A DNA stretch of 6,162 bases from an uncultured bacterium (GTDB taxonomy: Bacteria; Desulfobacterota; Desulfobulbia; Desulfobulbales; Desulfobulbaceae). Location of the stretch: assembly GCA_903842475.1 (NCBI GenBank), contig CAIMMA010000815.1, positions 1-6,162 on the forward strand. The letters are read 5' to 3'. Positions 1 through 6,162 of this stretch are shown here, one piece after another (position 1 is the first letter of the stretch; each line of letters starts with the position of its first letter). Under the pieces are notes generated by a model. That model searched no databases. It saw only the letters and a list, made by a program, of their open reading frames with translations, and was not told where the DNA came from. A program made the translations under genes and the position numbers.

Positions 1-1388
1 ATTTCTCTGCCGATATCCACCAGAAATGGATCGTCGTCGACATAGACGATGTGCTCCGACCCACCGGGCAACGCCTCCTGATGGCGTTGCTCCCCCTCCT
101 CTGCATTGGTCGCCTTGGGTAGGTAGATATCGAACTGGGTACCGTATCCCTCGGTGGAGTCCACGATAATCAGCCCCTTCATGCTGCTGACGATGCCATG
201 GACCATGGACAGTCCCAGGCCGGTTCCTTCGCCTTTTTTCTTGGTGGTAAAGAACGGATCGAAGATCCGGTCGAGCAGGTGTTCAGGGATGCCCTTGCCG
301 GTATCGCTGACCTGGATGCAGGCATACTCGCCGGGTTCCAGGTCGTCGTAGCGGTCGGTGAACCGGCGGTCCAGTGTGACATCGGTCACCCGGAGGGTCA
401 GGGTGCCGCCGCTGTTTTTCATGGCATGGCCGGCATTGGTGCACAGGTTCATGATCACCTGATGCAGTTGGACCTGATCGGCCAGCACGGTGGCTTCGGA
501 TCCAAGGTTTTGCTCGATGGCGATGGTGGTCGGCAGGCTGGCTCGGACCAGTTGGATGACATCTTCAATGGCCTGGCGCAGCCCCACGGGGTGGAGTTCC
601 ATGTCCGATTGCCGGCTGAAGAGCAGAATCTGGCGGATGAGGTCGCGGGCCCGTTCACCGGCCAGGAGAATGTTCTGCAGGTATTTTTCGATTTTGGGAG
701 AGGCGAGGTCGGCGAGGTCCCGTTTGATGATTTCGGTGTAGCCGACGATACCGGCCAGGATATTGTTGAAGTCGTGGGCGATCCCTCCGGCGAGGGTACC
801 GATGGATTCCAGTTTCTGCCGCTGGCGCATGTCCCGCTCCAGGGTTACCCTGCGGGTGTCGTCGAAAATATAAACCCGGTATTCCAGTGGTCGTCCCTGC
901 TCGTCGAACACCGTAATGGCATTGCCGATACAGTAGATGGCGTGGCCGCGCAAGTGACGGAGTTTCCATTGGTGCCGTTCCAACCGTTGTTCGGTATTGA
1001 GTTTGGTCAGGATCGCCTGGCGATCGGCCGGGGAAAAATAGTGCTCGGCGATGTTCACCCGCAGCGCCGCCGCCACCGTGGCATACCCGAGCATCCGGGC
1101 AAAGGCCGGGTTGCAGTCGAGGATGCGGCCATCGGGGGTACTGATGAAGTTGCTGGTCAGATCCTCCTCGTAGAAGAGGCGATATTTGGCTTCACTGAGC
1201 TGTAATTTTTGCTGTACTTCCTTGAGCCCGCTGATCTCGATAAAACTCACGATCAGAGCGCGCTGATCGCCTCGTTCCACCGTGGCGACGCTTTGCAGCA
1301 CGGGCAGTTCGCTGCCGTCCGCCCGGATCATGCGTTGCTCGCTCAAGTCGACCGCTTGTCGATGACCAAGCGCTTGAAAAGATTGCAT
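1..1388 (-). CDS. 3' part of the frameshifted sensor kinase: PAS-PAS-HisKA-HATPase-REC, cut by the left edge
   Basis: This frame is open from 1466 to the left edge. Homology begins at 1424 (GRNCNPFLCP); the first ATG is at 1388, another at 1331. GGGAGG precedes the 1388 ATG by only 1 nt, too close to be a good ribosome site, so the coding start is uncertain. In order: rest of the first PAS (LSEQRMIRADGSELPVLQSV), a second PAS (LSEAKYRLFYEEDLTSNFIS, then GRILDCNPAFARMLGY), and HisKA with LAGGIAHDFNNILAG, whose phospho-accepting His is codon 776-774. The HATPase follows with N-box MNLCTNAGHAM, G1 VSDTGKGIPEHLL, DPFFTTKKKGEGTGLGLSMVH split around the G2 box, and YGTQFDIYLP at its end. A receiver then starts with EHIVYVDDDPFLVDIGRE and runs off the edge before its phospho-acceptor Asp. 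The HDFNN H-box groups it with NtrB-like kinases. Together with 2641-1343 it is one ancestral hybrid kinase of more than 860 residues. As it stands it has no membrane sensor, and would be a cytosolic kinase if translated at all. Confidence 0.85.
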   Translation of the reverse strand, partial: MQSFQALGHRQAVDLSEQRMIRADGSELPVLQSVATVERGDQRALIVSFIEISGLKEVQQKLQLSEAKYRLFYEEDLTSNFISTPDGRILDCNPAFARMLGYATVAAALRVNIAEHYFSPADRQAILTKLNTEQRLERHQWKLRHLRGHAIYCIGNAITVFDEQGRPLEYRVYIFDDTRRVTLERDMRQRQKLESIGTLAGGIAHDFNNILAGIVGYTEIIKRDLADLASPKIEKYLQNILLAGERARDLIRQILLFSRQSDMELHPVGLRQAIEDVIQLVRASLPTTIAIEQNLGSEATVLADQVQLHQVIMNLCTNAGHAMKNSGGTLTLRVTDVTLDRRFTDRYDDLEPGEYACIQVSDTGKGIPEHLLDRIFDPFFTTKKKGEGTGLGLSMVHGIVSSMKGLIIVDSTEGYGTQFDIYLPKATNAEEGEQRHQEALPGGSEHIVYVDDDPFLVDIGRE

Positions 1389-2641
1389 GCCTCCCGGGCA
1401 GAGGAAGGGGTTGCAGTTCCGGCCTCGGGTTCCTGTTGGAGCAGCGCTGCTCCGGTTTTGTTGATATCAACGATCAAGCCGTCCGCCGCATTGATGACCA
1501 TGACCCCGCAGTTGATCGAATCCAGCAACCCTTTGAGGAAATGTTCGTTTTCCTGCTGTCTGCCCTGGTATTGCTCCAGAGCATCGAGCATGGAGTTGAT
1601 GCGCTCGGCCAGGTTGCTGATTTCATCTCCGCCCCGAACTTCAAGCCGTCGGTGATACCCACCCTGGCTGGCGATGCGGTCAACCTGCTCGGTCACGGTG
1701 GTCAGCTTGTGGAGAATAAATCGGTTGAGCAGTCCCAGCAGGAGCACGATGAAAATACATCCCAGTACCACCATGGAGACCGTGTGCTGCCGCCACATGA
1801 CCAACCCCTGTTGAAAAATCACCCGGTTTTGCGAAACCGACAGGGTCAGCGCCGGTTTACCCGTGAGGTCGAACAATTGGACGAAACCGGCAACCTTGCG
1901 GTCGTCGATCACCTCGATTGCCACCTCGGTGGAGGTGAGTCCATTCGCCTCGATCTTCAGCATCGGGAGTGGGGCGGGCAGGTCGTGGTGCGGGCCCACG
2001 GTGAGCGCCAATTTGATATCGGCACTCATCTTGGCAACTTCCCTACTGTCGAGATAACGCCCAAAGATCAAGGTACCGCGGATGGGCCCTTCGAATTGGC
2101 TGGTCACAATCGGCGCGGCGGCCACCAGCAAGGGCTTGTCAGGGTACGCCAGGAGGATGCCGGCGAGGTGGGCATGCTCATCGCCGGCGTTATGCAATAT
2201 CAGCGGCGAGGCCTGGGTGATTGCGTGGAGCACCTCCGCGTCCATTTCGACCTTGGTGCCTGTCGCCTGGTCGAAAAATTGGGTGTAGATCAATCGCTGG
2301 TCGGCATTGATCAGCACAATGAAGTTGATGTTCAGATTAATGAAGGCGGGATCCGATAAATTGTCCTCAATAAAGGCGGGGTTTTTTCCCTGGATAAATC
2401 CATAGGTTTCGTCCCAGGGCGCCCAATCTTTGGCGATGGTTTCAATTCTTTGTAGGGCTCCTTTCAGCTCGCTGACCCCCTGCTGCACCTTGATCCCCAT
2501 TTCCTTTTCTTCCAATTGAGTGAATTGGCGGAGCATGAGGGTGTGCGAAGTGATCACCTGCACGACAATAAGGGTGGTGATCACCACACAGACGACGCCG
2601 ACGGTTTTAAGGAGAATAGTGTTGCGCTTAAAAGGCATCAT
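1343..2641 (-). CDS. 5' part of a frameshifted sensor kinase: CHASE4-HAMP-partial PAS
   Basis: This frame gives 432 residues. TM1 is about 12-32, followed by a periplasmic CHASE4 sensor (about 40-280) with the family hallmark DWAPWDETYGF (72-82) and the stretch INLNINFIVLINADQRLIYTQ split around residue 110. TM2 is about 288-306, HAMP about 303-358 (KLTTVTEQVDRIA to GGDEISNLAERINSML). A PAS domain starts near 368 (LLDSINCGVMVINAADGLIVDIN). The PAS match stops at about residue 406; the last 26 residues to the TGA look like out-of-frame translation. PAS homology resumes in another frame from 1424. This part therefore has a sensor but no catalytic domain and cannot act as a kinase alone. It begins 42 nt after the preceding kinase gene, with AGGA before the ATG, so it is probably on the same mRNA. 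The premature end may be a real mutation or a sequence error. Confidence 0.88.
   Translation of the reverse strand: MMPFKRNTILLKTVGVVCVVITTLIVVQVITSHTLMLRQFTQLEEKEMGIKVQQGVSELKGALQRIETIAKDWAPWDETYGFIQGKNPAFIEDNLSDPAFINLNINFIVLINADQRLIYTQFFDQATGTKVEMDAEVLHAITQASPLILHNAGDEHAHLAGILLAYPDKPLLVAAAPIVTSQFEGPIRGTLIFGRYLDSREVAKMSADIKLALTVGPHHDLPAPLPMLKIEANGLTSTEVAIEVIDDRKVAGFVQLFDLTGKPALTLSVSQNRVIFQQGLVMWRQHTVSMVVLGCIFIVLLLGLLNRFILHKLTTVTEQVDRIASQGGYHRRLEVRGGDEISNLAERINSMLDALEQYQGRQQENEHFLKGLLDSINCGVMVINAADGLIVDINKTGAALLQQEPEAGTATPSSAREACNLFKRLVIDKRST
1413..1432 (-). other. Frameshift site inside the first PAS domain
   Basis: Upstream, the frame whose codons begin at 1426 or 1429 reads ...LLQQEPE. 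Downstream, PAS-like sequence GRNCNPFLCP begins with the codon at 1424, in a different frame. The downstream frame has a TGA at 1469-1467, so it cannot belong to the upstream part. The upstream frame hits TGA at 1345-1343. Compared with usual PAS domains of this kind, in which about 3 more residues lie between the Asn of VDIN and the GR, the gap fits loss of about 10 nt; a 1-nt loss would also restore the frame. There is no obvious slippery run of a single base here, which argues against programmed frameshifting. Confidence 0.82.
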
Positions 2642-2649
2642 GGTCCTGG

Positions 2650-2653
2650 TCCT
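2650..2653 (-). promoter_or_regulatory. Ribosome binding site of the CHASE4 kinase gene
   Basis: AGGA lies 8 nt before the ATG at 2641. A second AGGA copy (2647-2644) sits only 2 nt before that ATG but 5 nt before a second in-frame ATG at 2638. Either Met could be used, and the choice changes the protein by one residue. Confidence 0.45.
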
Positions 2654-2683
2654 GAAAAAGAGGGGTGTAACAGGCTGGGTGCT

Positions 2684-5452
2684 TCATGGGATCTTTGGTT
2701 CTGAAAATTCGCTCAGATCATGCGCCAAGGTCTGCAAGGCATCGTCGCACGGTATTTTCTGGTTGTCTTTGGCACTGCTGTACAAGGCTTCCGCCTGCTT
2801 CGCCAAGCTGAAAAGTCCGCATTGCAGCAGGGTCCCCTTGAGGGTGTGGGCGGCCCGGATCAGGGCGGGCTGGTCGTTATGCGCCAGGGCCTGCCGCGCC
2901 AGTTCCAGATTGTCGGCAAGGGATTTTTGGCCGGCGGCCAAGAGCTTTGCAATCTGCACGTCGTCAAGGTTCGTTGTTTTTTGCAGATAGGCGGCCACCT
3001 CCCCGGAGGTGGGTTTGACCGGCGGGCCGGCGGCCGGTGGGCGCAGCGGCGTGGGGATCCGCGCCTCCGCGGTGCTCGTTCCCGGGCAGGGCGTTTCTGC
3101 CACCAGGGTTTGCAGCACCGCGGCCAGTTGGCCGGGGTTGAACGGTTTGGTCAGATAGGCGTCCATGCCGGCGTTCAGGCACATGGCCTGGTCCCCCCCC
3201 ATGGCATGGGCGGTCATGGCGACGATCGCCGTATGACCGCCGGCGAGTTGTTCGGCCAGTGGGCGGGCGATGTTTTCGGGGGGCTCGATCGGCGGCGGGG
3301 TCCCCTGCTCCATTGCCCGGATGACCGCTGTGGCGGTCAGGCCGTCCATCACCGGCATCTGCACATCCATGAGGATAACATCAAAACTTCTGGACGCCAG
3401 CATGGACAAGGCCTCCAGGCCGTTGCCGGCGGTGGCGACGGTATGGTCCTGCTCCAGCATCATGCTGGCCACGTCGCGGTTAACCTCGTTGTCATCGACC
3501 ACCAGGATATCGAGCCCGCTGAGTATCCAACCCGTGTTTGTTTTTTCGGGACTGCCCTCGCCGGGCAGGGGGGCCGCGGCGGGTTGCAGGCCTACCGTGA
3601 AATGAAAGGTGCTGCCGGCATTTTCGCGGCTTTCAACCCAGATTCTGCCGTCCATCAAGGCGGTCAATTGTTTGCAGATCGAGAGTCCCAGTCCCGTGCC
3701 GCCGTATTTTCTGAGATTGGAATTGTCGACCTGTTCGAAGTTGTTGAAAATGGCAGTTAATTTTTCCGGCGGGATGCCGATGCCGGTGTCGGCTACGGTG
3801 AAATGGAGCGTGGTTTTACCCTCGTCCTGATGGTGTTCACGGGTGACCCCGATGACGATGCTGCCGAAATGGGTGAACTTGATGGCATTGCCGACCAGGT
3901 TGAGGAGAATCTGACGCAGTCGCAAGTCATCGCCCACAAAGTTCGCAGGGCTGAAGCCGGGATCGACGATCTGCAGATCCAGCCCTTTTTCGGCCGCCGG
4001 GACACTCATGATGGACCGGACGTTCTCGAGCAGGCGGCGCAAATCAAAGGGGACGCGGGTCAACTGGAGCTGACCGGCCTCCATTTTGGAAAAATCGAGG
4101 ATGTCGTTGAGCAGGCCGAGCAGACTTTCGGCGGAATGCAGCGCTGTCTGGAGAAAGCGTTGCTGTTTATCAGCAGTCTGGACCGTCATGGCCAGATGGG
4201 TCATGCCGATGATGGCGTTCATCGGGGTGCGGATTTCGTGGCTCATGTTGGCCAGAAATTGCGACTTGGCCTGGTTCGAGGCTTCGGCGAACTCTTTGGC
4301 TTGGCGCAGGGCCTCGGTCTGCTCGACAATCTCCTGCTGGCGTTCTTGCAGTCGCTGGGCCATATCGTTGAGGGTCGCCGCCACCTGATGGATTTCAATC
4401 GGCCCGGTCAGGGCAATGCGGTAGCCTAAATCGCCTTCGCTGATCTGGAGGGCGCCTTGTTGCAACCATCCCATGGGTTTGAGGAATTGGTTTTCCAGCA
4501 GGGTGATGATGAGCGTCGCCAGCAACAGGCAGACCAGCAAGGATGCCACCGCAACGACCCCAAAGGCCCGACGACTCGAACCATAGGCCTCAGCCCGCGG
4601 TAATTCGGTCACCGCCACCCAGGGGGTGCCGGGTACCGGAATCATGGTGCCCACCACCGGCTCTCCCTTGAAATTATGATACTCACCGGACCACATATCC
4701 TTGGAGGTGCGAATCAGCCGGAGAAAGTCGCGGTAATACTCCAGGCCGGTATTGGCCAGCACGATCTGGGAAGAGGAATGGGCAATAACCCGTCCGTCGC
4801 GATTGACCAGGTAGGCGATGCCGGTTTTACCGAAATGGAGATTGGCGACCACCTCGTTGAGGATGGTCATGCGCAGACGGCTGGCAAGGACCCCGCCCGA
4901 GGTCATGGGGAGGGAGAAGATCAGGTAGGGTTCACCGGTGGCTGAAAGCTGCAGGTCGCCGACATAGTTTTCTCCGTCTCGTGCCGTTAAAAACCAGTTC
5001 GACTGGGGGATGGTGAACAGATTGGCCAGCACGCCCTGCTGGGCGGGCGCATGCGCTATGATCCGGCCGGCGGCATCGAGATGGACCAGCTCCAGCAGAA
5101 AAGGCTGCTTGCGCAGCATTTCCTCCAATTCCTCCTTGCTCAGCAATTGTTCGGGTTTTTCCGAAAATGCCTCCAGGTGTTCATGTCCCAGGATGTTCAG
5201 TACCTGCAGGAAATTCTGCTGCCGAATCATGAAGTCGGACACGGTTTGCACGACCCGCTGGGTGGCTTCCTGCTGCCGGCCGCGCCATCCTTCCTGTTCG
5301 GTCCGCTGCACCAGGAAAAGGATGCCGAAAACGGAGGCGGCCAGGACGAGCAGCATCGCCACCGCAAACACGGTCAGTACCTGCCGGCGCAGGCTGAATC
5401 CCGGTCGCGGGGGTGGTTGCCTGCTGGACGCACATGCCGCGTTCCGGTTCAT
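2684..5452 (-). CDS. Hybrid sensor histidine kinase: dCache-HAMP-HisKA-HATPase-REC-HPt
   Basis: A complete 922-residue inner-membrane kinase of the BarA/EvgS-like multistep phosphorelay type. Residues about 26-48 form TM1 and 297-318 TM2. Between them, about 55-290 is a periplasmic double-Cache sensor (NWFLTARDGENYVGD, then TGIAYLVNRDGRVIAHSS). HAMP covers about 316-370, followed by a short coiled coil. HisKA carries the H-box SHEIRTPMN with phospho-accepting H405. The HATPase has the N-box NLVGNAIKF (N522), G1 DTGIGI (555-560), the F-box FNNFEQVD and G2 GGTGLGLSI (584-592). The receiver (about 647-785) has the acidic pair D653/D654, phospho-acceptor D696, T747 and K769. A Pro-rich linker leads to the HPt domain, where H869 lies in AAHTLKGT. 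All residues for a His-Asp-His relay are intact, so the expected flow is H405 to D696 to H869 and then to an unseen response regulator. The receiver has about 20 extra Pro-rich residues between D696 and T747. The gene is coupled to the upstream binding-protein gene and lies 42 nt before the next kinase. Confidence 0.96.
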   Translation of the reverse strand: MNRNAACASSRQPPPRPGFSLRRQVLTVFAVAMLLVLAASVFGILFLVQRTEQEGWRGRQQEATQRVVQTVSDFMIRQQNFLQVLNILGHEHLEAFSEKPEQLLSKEELEEMLRKQPFLLELVHLDAAGRIIAHAPAQQGVLANLFTIPQSNWFLTARDGENYVGDLQLSATGEPYLIFSLPMTSGGVLASRLRMTILNEVVANLHFGKTGIAYLVNRDGRVIAHSSSQIVLANTGLEYYRDFLRLIRTSKDMWSGEYHNFKGEPVVGTMIPVPGTPWVAVTELPRAEAYGSSRRAFGVVAVASLLVCLLLATLIITLLENQFLKPMGWLQQGALQISEGDLGYRIALTGPIEIHQVAATLNDMAQRLQERQQEIVEQTEALRQAKEFAEASNQAKSQFLANMSHEIRTPMNAIIGMTHLAMTVQTADKQQRFLQTALHSAESLLGLLNDILDFSKMEAGQLQLTRVPFDLRRLLENVRSIMSVPAAEKGLDLQIVDPGFSPANFVGDDLRLRQILLNLVGNAIKFTHFGSIVIGVTREHHQDEGKTTLHFTVADTGIGIPPEKLTAIFNNFEQVDNSNLRKYGGTGLGLSICKQLTALMDGRIWVESRENAGSTFHFTVGLQPAAAPLPGEGSPEKTNTGWILSGLDILVVDDNEVNRDVASMMLEQDHTVATAGNGLEALSMLASRSFDVILMDVQMPVMDGLTATAVIRAMEQGTPPPIEPPENIARPLAEQLAGGHTAIVAMTAHAMGGDQAMCLNAGMDAYLTKPFNPGQLAAVLQTLVAETPCPGTSTAEARIPTPLRPPAAGPPVKPTSGEVAAYLQKTTNLDDVQIAKLLAAGQKSLADNLELARQALAHNDQPALIRAAHTLKGTLLQCGLFSLAKQAEALYSSAKDNQKIPCDDALQTLAHDLSEFSEPKIP
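5449..5452 (-). other. ATGA stop/start overlap coupling the binding-protein and kinase genes
   Basis: On the minus strand the bases read ATGA: the TGA stop of the binding-protein gene (5451-5449) overlaps the ATG of the hybrid kinase (5452-5450). Such overlaps usually mean translational coupling and one shared mRNA, so the two proteins are probably made together. Confidence 0.9.
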
Positions 5453-6162
5453 CGCGTCTCCCCGGATGCCGACGGGGCGGCGAGAAAACGGTCCCAGGCG
5501 CGTTTGTACAACAAGGCGCCCTCACTGCTTAAGGGCTTGAAAAAGAGCGCGCTGCGCAGTACCTCGGGGGGAGGGGTGGTCACCGGATCGTCTCGGATTT
5601 CCGGATGTATCAGCGCGTAGGCTGCTTCGTTGGCACTGGGGTATTTTTTTTCGTTGACGATCTGGGCGCTGATTTCGGGACGCAGGAGGAAGTTGATCAG
5701 TACCTCGGCGGTGTATTTATTGGGGCTGCTGGCGGGGATCACATAATTATCAGACCACAGGGCGGTTCCCTCCCGGGGCAGGACATAGGCCACGGCCTGG
5801 TTGGCGGCGTGGGCAAACTGATAATCCATCGGCCATCCCAGGAGGATGACCACCTTGCCGCTGAGGAGTTCGGCCACGGCCTTGGGGGTATCCACCTCGA
5901 CCAGGAGCGCGGTTTTTTTCAATTGCAGCAATCGCTCGGTGGCGGCATCGATTGCTTGCGGGTCCTCGGAGTTGAGCGGGTATCCCAGGGAGAGGAGGGT
6001 CAGGGCCAGGAGTTCCCTGGGCTGGGCCCGTACCGCGATCTTGCCGGCATAGCGTGGATGCCACAGGTCGGTCCAGCTGGTCACCGCCTGGCCGACGAGA
6101 TCGGTGCGCACCAGCAGCCCGGTGGTGCCATAGTGGTACGGGACGGTGTACAGATTGCCCGG
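5449..6162 (-). CDS. PotD/PotF-like periplasmic polyamine-binding protein, 5' end outside the window
   Basis: This is the C-terminal 237 residues of a solute-binding protein; the frame is open to the right edge, so signal peptide and N-lobe are missing (family members are about 350 residues). The visible part opens with GNLYTVPYHYGTTGLLV, followed by SWTDLWHPRYAGKI. These match the family's typical 'VPY.WGTTGI' and 'SWADLWDPRYKGK' segments. Later come GWPMDY (W at fragment residue 110), ALWSDNYVIP (W136, D138), INFLLRPE and a YPSANEAA segment, in the PotD order. Compared from memory with E. coli PotD, the W-x-D pair and the Trp before it correspond to polyamine-contacting residues, and the Glu of QPRE (residue 50) to a binding Glu. 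Family role: binding spermidine or putrescine in the periplasm for an ABC importer. Here the next gene is a sensor kinase overlapping by ATGA, not a permease, so a sensory role is possible. Ligand identity is inferred; another small cation or a different class of ligand remains possible. Confidence 0.88.
   Translation of the reverse strand, partial: PGNLYTVPYHYGTTGLLVRTDLVGQAVTSWTDLWHPRYAGKIAVRAQPRELLALTLLSLGYPLNSEDPQAIDAATERLLQLKKTALLVEVDTPKAVAELLSGKVVILLGWPMDYQFAHAANQAVAYVLPREGTALWSDNYVIPASSPNKYTAEVLINFLLRPEISAQIVNEKKYPSANEAAYALIHPEIRDDPVTTPPPEVLRSALFFKPLSSEGALLYKRAWDRFLAAPSASGETR
5458..5463 (-). promoter_or_regulatory. Ribosome binding site of the hybrid kinase gene
   Basis: GGGGAG lies inside the end of the binding-protein gene, 5 nt before the ATG at 5452. 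Its purine-rich match and spacing support this start over any later one. A later start would also cut into the region before the first membrane segment. Confidence 0.65.

Noticed and set aside
198..1205. 335-codon open frame on the plus strand
   Set aside because: It lies exactly antisense to the HisKA-HATPase part of the frameshifted kinase, and the translation has no recognisable domain. Long antisense frames are expected opposite GC-rich genes.
1331..1345. Translational restart at the ATG at 1331, just after the premature TGA
   Set aside because: The ATG lies 11 nt past the stop but has no good ribosome site before it, and starting there would cut a PAS domain in half. Possible, but not supported as a designed start.
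1192..1470. Minus-strand 92-codon frame reading through the frameshift area
   Set aside because: Its product is Arg-rich low-complexity sequence with no PAS features. The true continuation is in the remaining minus-strand frame, which shows PAS, HisKA and HATPase motifs.
1436..2359. 307-codon open frame on the plus strand
   Set aside because: It is antisense to the CHASE4-HAMP region, whose minus-strand product has clear domains. No ribosome site or homology supports the plus-strand frame.
2642..2683. Terminator or promoter between the two kinase genes
   Set aside because: The 42-nt gap has no stable hairpin followed by a T run. A short T run (CTCTTTTTC) is present without a GC-rich stem before it, and no -35/-10 pair is convincing.
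2720..3760. 346-codon open frame on the plus strand
   Set aside because: It is antisense to the receiver and HPt part of the hybrid kinase. The protein is Gly- and Arg-rich without motifs, which is typical of a codon-bias shadow.

Overview
The window is one compact, GC-rich bacterial locus read entirely from the minus strand, so transcription runs from position 6162 down to 1. It holds the distal part of a signal-transduction operon of large membrane sensor kinases. The style suggests a Gram-negative, environmentally versatile bacterium: periplasmic CHASE4 and Cache sensors, kinases of the HDFNN type and hybrid kinases with receiver and HPt modules. The Desulfobacterota (former Deltaproteobacteria) fit best, but no single-copy marker is present and this placement is an inference.

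In transcription order: (1) 6162-5449, the C-terminal two thirds of a PotD/PotF-like periplasmic polyamine-binding protein, cut by the right edge. (2) 5452-2684, a complete 922-residue hybrid histidine kinase: TM, double Cache sensor, TM, HAMP, HisKA, HATPase, receiver, HPt. Its ATG overlaps the TGA of gene 1 as ATGA. (3) 2641-1, a second sensor kinase starting 42 nt after gene 2: TM, CHASE4, TM, HAMP, PAS, PAS, HisKA, HATPase, receiver. Its receiver is cut by the left edge. Gene 3 is broken by a frameshift in its first PAS domain near 1418-1426. The 5' part (2641-1343) ends at a premature TGA, and the 3' part continues in another frame to the edge.

The most interesting point is the tight coupling of a solute-binding protein gene to a sensor kinase gene, with no transporter subunit between them. 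This suggests the binding protein may deliver a polyamine-like ligand signal to the kinase rather than, or as well as, serving uptake. The second kinase would add another periplasmic input. No DNA-binding output regulator is visible. No RNA genes, mobile elements, CRISPR arrays or convincing terminators were seen, and no gap longer than about 45 bases lies between genes.
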